DNA of 64,000 nucleotides from Clostridia bacterium. GTDB taxonomy: Bacteria; Bacillota; Clostridia; Christensenellales; Borkfalkiaceae. The DNA lies in the NCBI GenBank assembly GCA_017504165.1, contig JAFVRR010000003.1:23411-87410 (forward strand), in the 5' to 3' direction. Below are positions 61,583-64,000 of this stretch, in pieces (position 1 is the stretch's first letter; each line of letters opens with the position of its first letter). The notes beneath the pieces were generated by a model. The model made no database searches and was not told the origin of the DNA. It saw only the letters and a list, made by a program, of their open reading frames with translations. A program made the position numbers and the translations under genes.

Positions 61583-62368
61583 ATGAAAGAATATATAACC
61601 GCAACCTATCAAGAAAAGGTTGAAAACCTACCAATTATACTATACACTATGTCAAGCGGATATAAGCAAGGCACGCTTATTAGCGAAAATGGTAGACCTT
61701 TTAGTCAAATACTATTCGTCATTAGTGGTAAGGGTTTTGTAATTCATAACGAAACAAGATACGAGTTAACTGCAGGCTCTGCCTTTTTCACTTTAGAACA
61801 TACCCCTATCCGCTATGAAAGTACCTATAATTTAGTAACTGCTTTTATTACGGTAACTGGTGGCGGTATCTATGATTTGATTAAACATTATAATATAACA
61901 AACGGTTTTTTGTATAAAAAATTTATAAGTGTAGATAAGTATTTGGCGTATATTAAAGATATTATATCAGAGTACTTTAAATATAAAAGAAGTGGCGTGT
62001 TATCCGCCCTTTCTTATAACTTTTTCGTAAACTTTTTTGAAGGCGAAAACACTGAAGTTGATGAAATTACTAAAATTTCACTTTATATTGAAAAGAACTT
62101 TAATAAAAAGTTAACTTTAAACGCTATTGCCGACCTGTTTTCTATTTCCGTTTCCAAACTTACGCACGGCTTTAAAAAGCGTTATGGTTTTACGGTTTTT
62201 GAGTATATTTTGAATTTAAGATTAAATTATGCTAAAACGTTATTAAGTTTAGATAGTAACGTAAAAATTCAAGACGTAGCGTATCTGTCTGGATTTGAAG
62301 ACGTAAGTTATTTTTGTAAGGCGTACAAGAAAAAATTTAAACTTTCCCCTACGAACGATAAGTATTGA
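61583..62368 (+). CDS. AraC-family transcriptional regulator
   Basis: A 261-residue regulator with a cupin sensor (QILFVISGKGFVIHN) and C-terminal AraC helix-turn-helix pair (TLNAIADLFSISVSKLTHGF, then IQDVAYLSGFEDVSYFCKAY). Ribosome site AAAGGT. Divergent from lacZ and the likely activator of it in response to galactoside. A bidirectional terminator follows. Confidence 0.93.
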   Translation: MKEYITATYQEKVENLPIILYTMSSGYKQGTLISENGRPFSQILFVISGKGFVIHNETRYELTAGSAFFTLEHTPIRYESTYNLVTAFITVTGGGIYDLIKHYNITNGFLYKKFISVDKYLAYIKDIISEYFKYKRSGVLSALSYNFFVNFFEGENTEVDEITKISLYIEKNFNKKLTLNAIADLFSISVSKLTHGFKKRYGFTVFEYILNLRLNYAKTLLSLDSNVKIQDVAYLSGFEDVSYFCKAYKKKFKLSPTNDKY

Positions 62369-62380
62369 TTTTATAAAATT

Positions 62381-62410
62381 AAAAGCACGGATTAGTCCGT
62401 GCTTTTTTTG
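62381..62410. terminator. Bidirectional rho-independent terminator
   Basis: A perfect 11-bp stem, AAAAGCACGGA/TCCGTGCTTTT, with a TTAG loop and T tract. Confidence 0.92.
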
Positions 62411-62411
62411 A

Positions 62412-63371
62412 TTAGTTTATTTTGTAATAAGTACCGCCTATAAAATTTTCTGGCGAATATTCACATTCTTTATTGTCATAAAAATAACTACCGTAATTAA
62501 AGGTTAACGAATTGTCTTTACTAAAGACAAAATCTATTAATTGGTAGTCCGCCGAGGCGTAAGTTCCCTTTTCTTCAGCGGGCTCGTTTTCACCGTGTAA
62601 TACGTATATAAGCGCTACGTCGTGGTGAACGTTAGTTAAAAATTCATCGTAATTACTCATCTTAACCGTTCCTTCAATAAAAGTATTATTTAAAGCGTTT
62701 TCGTATCGCATATATACTGTATAAGTTGAATATTCGGTAGTTTGATATTTTGACGAATAAGAGTTGTTTATAAACGTAAATTTATTACCTTTATCATCGA
62801 CGAAAGTTCCATCTAGTTTAGCGCTATTTAAGTAGTTGACTTTTCCGTTTTTATATTCGGATTTACTAGCGCCTTCCTTTACGTAAGTGCCAAACGCGTA
62901 AGGCATTTTAGATAAATGATAATCTCTAACAGGTACACCGCCACTTCTAAGTGGTTTGATATGATACCCCTCACTAATGATTGTAAATTGACGTAAATCG
63001 TCTTTTGGGTCTTCCGTGTAACAGTCAATATAATCAAATATAGAAAGTCCTGTATCGTCTTTACCGAATTCTAAATTTAGATGTAAAGGAGCGTTGTTGG
63101 TTTCTATATCGAAAAACGTTATTCTATGCGTACCTTCTTTCTTTAAATCGCCGTCTTCGTAATACTTAAATTTGGTATTATTAAACTCAAAATAAGCGGA
63201 AGTAACGGGTCTAAATTCATTGTCGTTCGCTACAAGCGTCCATTTAACGAAGGTGTCTTCGTTGCCAAGATTAACAACGTTTTTGTTATCGTTTGATATT
63301 TCTGAAAAGACGCAACTAGTATTAGTTATAGTTAAACATAAAGTTAAAATTAAAGTTAATAGTTTTTTCAT
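62412..63371 (-). CDS. Predicted lipoprotein of unknown function
   Basis: A 319-residue secreted protein. A signal peptide ends in a lipobox-like TNTSC with the lipidated Cys at position 20. The rest is beta-rich, with repeated edge-strand patterns (YFEFNNTKFKYYEDGDLKKEGT, TFVDDKGNKFTFINN) that resemble lipocalin-like or META-type repeats. I do not recognise a family. The ribosome site GGGGTAGG is good. It stands alone. Confidence 0.65.
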   Translation of the reverse strand: MKKLLTLILTLCLTITNTSCVFSEISNDNKNVVNLGNEDTFVKWTLVANDNEFRPVTSAYFEFNNTKFKYYEDGDLKKEGTHRITFFDIETNNAPLHLNLEFGKDDTGLSIFDYIDCYTEDPKDDLRQFTIISEGYHIKPLRSGGVPVRDYHLSKMPYAFGTYVKEGASKSEYKNGKVNYLNSAKLDGTFVDDKGNKFTFINNSYSSKYQTTEYSTYTVYMRYENALNNTFIEGTVKMSNYDEFLTNVHHDVALIYVLHGENEPAEEKGTYASADYQLIDFVFSKDNSLTFNYGSYFYDNKECEYSPENFIGGTYYKIN

Positions 63372-63435
63372 AATTAAAACCTACCCCAATTAACGTTTAT
63401 ATAATAATTATAACACAATTAGAGTAATTGTCAAT

Positions 63436-63579
63436 GACGCCTACCTTATTTGTTTTGAAAGAGAAAAACGCCAAACGGAAACTGCACTTGAAAATATTAT
63501 GCGTGGTATTGAGCAAGGTATCATAAACAATATGACCAATAAGCGTATGAAAGGACTTTACGTAAAGAAAATAACCTAA
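63436..63579 (+). pseudogene. Remnant of a serine recombinase C-terminal region
   Basis: A 47-codon + strand frame reads EREKRQTETALENIMRGIEQ then GIINNMTNKRMKGL and stops with TAA at 63577-63579. This resembles the coiled-coil region after the zinc ribbon of large serine recombinases (typical form: xLLKAIEQGIxxxxTxxRLxELE). No N-terminal catalytic domain is upstream, only the lipoprotein promoter. An imperfect hairpin (63573-63606; arms AACCTAAC..GAAC and GTTC..TTAGGTT) follows. Confidence 0.5.
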
Positions 63580-63700
63580 CCCAGAACTAAAGTTCGGATT
63601 AGGTTACGTTTGGCGGGCAAGTGGTGATTGCGTTTGAACTTTTTTGATGTTTTATAATTTTAATTTTTCTTGAAGTTCTTTTAAAACCTAGTTACCCCTT
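63580..63700 (+). other. Non-coding stretch after the recombinase remnant
   Basis: The stretch contains an imperfect inverted repeat at its left end and T-rich sequence, with no supportable gene. Confidence 0.4.
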
Positions 63701-63998
63701 AAAAAACTGTTTTAATCAACTCCGCTATTTTTTCTGGATTATTATATTCACCCGTTTTTCTCTGCCGAACACATGACGGATGATACCCATTATAAACTAC
63801 TTTACCGTTAAAAATTGAATCTTTTTTATTGATTTTTCCAACATATTTATTGTCTTTATTAATCACCAATAATCTCTGGACTTTGAATAACTTCTGTGGT
63901 ATTGTGTAGTCAGGCAGACGAGAATACCACCTACATACCAAATCTACGAAAAAGGAGAACACATAATGAGAACAATAACTGGTCGCCTCGCTGAAAAG
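63699..63998 (-). CDS. Open frame at the right edge, possible 3' end of an unknown gene
   Basis: A minus-strand frame open to the window edge with at least 99 codons, ending in NPEKIAELIKTVF. The part after about residue 30 looks protein-like (VINKDNKYVGKINKKD, NGYHPSCVRQRKTGEY), but I do not recognise it. It overlaps the start of a + strand gene with a good ribosome site, so at most one of the two is likely to be real over that overlap. Confidence 0.28.
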   Translation of the reverse strand, partial: LFSEATSYCSHYVFSFFVDLVCRWYSRLPDYTIPQKLFKVQRLLVINKDNKYVGKINKKDSIFNGKVVYNGYHPSCVRQRKTGEYNNPEKIAELIKTVF

Positions 63999-64000
63999 GC
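63966..64000 (+). CDS. Start of a gene at the right edge, possibly a recombinase
   Basis: ATG at 63966 follows AAAGGAGA with correct spacing and opens MRTITGRLAEKA before the window ends. Many serine recombinases begin in a similar way (MRTVTKI and the like), and a recombinase remnant lies 390 bp upstream, but 11 codons are too few to be sure. Confidence 0.4.
   Translation, partial: MRTITGRLAEK

Overview
The window is a low-GC, gene-dense stretch of a chromosome from an endospore-forming member of the Bacillota, most likely an uncultured anaerobic gut-type clostridium. The evidence is the sporulation set (spoIIAA-spoIIAB-sigF, spoIIM, dacF, spoIVB, spoVAC-spoVAD-spoVAE), the rpmE-DUF1385-prmC-prfA neighbourhood, scpAB, glycyl-radical and Fe-S anaerobic enzymes, and A/T-rich sigma-A promoters. 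I see no tRNA, rRNA, CRISPR array or intact insertion sequence.

Layout. 1-3.4 kb: the 3' end of a GH2 glycosidase, a fucose/arabinose isomerase-family protein and a membrane protein. 3.4-6.3 kb: luxS, a stand-alone CofE-fold ligase and an MDR dehydrogenase-like protein. 6.4-17 kb: translation and housekeeping genes (rpmE, a DUF1385-PrmC fusion, prfA, an aminotransferase, trpS, a 23S rRNA uracil methyltransferase) mixed with poorly known genes, including a threonine-synthase-like pseudoenzyme. 17-29 kb: small enzymes, a nitrilase-GDPD fusion, MATE and YitT membrane proteins, an alpha-galactosidase and an EamA transporter. 30-34 kb: an MBL hydrolase, the spoIIA operon and pgsA. 34-39.6 kb: an AraC-controlled GH10/GH20/EamA/acyltransferase operon. 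39.8-49.2 kb: spoIIM, dacF, scpAB, a PadR-like membrane regulator, a YgjP-type metalloprotease, a Xer recombinase, hflX and sdaA. 49.3-55.4 kb: a glycyl radical enzyme, a GH-like TIM-barrel protein and an activase with a divergent AraC gene. 55.5-58.5 kb: spoIVB and spoVA. 58.5-63.4 kb: lacZ with a divergent AraC gene, then a lipoprotein. 63.4-64 kb: recombinase remnants at a probable mobile-element junction.

How the genes work together. Oligosaccharides appear to be taken up by EamA-type carriers rather than ABC or PTS systems, since none of the latter is present. They would then be cut in the cytoplasm by GH2, GH36, GH10 and GH20 enzymes that show no signal peptides. Several of these units have their own AraC-type regulator.

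The most notable patterns are these. (1) At least six genes have a sigma-A-like -10 box 6-7 nt before the start codon and no Shine-Dalgarno sequence, which points to leaderless mRNAs; two sporulation units show the same geometry with a different -10. (2) A perfect 15-6-15 bp inverted repeat lies about 285 bp upstream of a xer gene. Its half-site recurs inside the xer promoter, and gene orientation flips from + to - about 4 kb further on, so it is a candidate dif-like site. (3) An uncharacterised glycyl radical enzyme with an RVSGW glycine loop is encoded with a GH-like protein. (4) There are two unusual protein fusions and a threonine-synthase-like protein that lacks its PLP domain.
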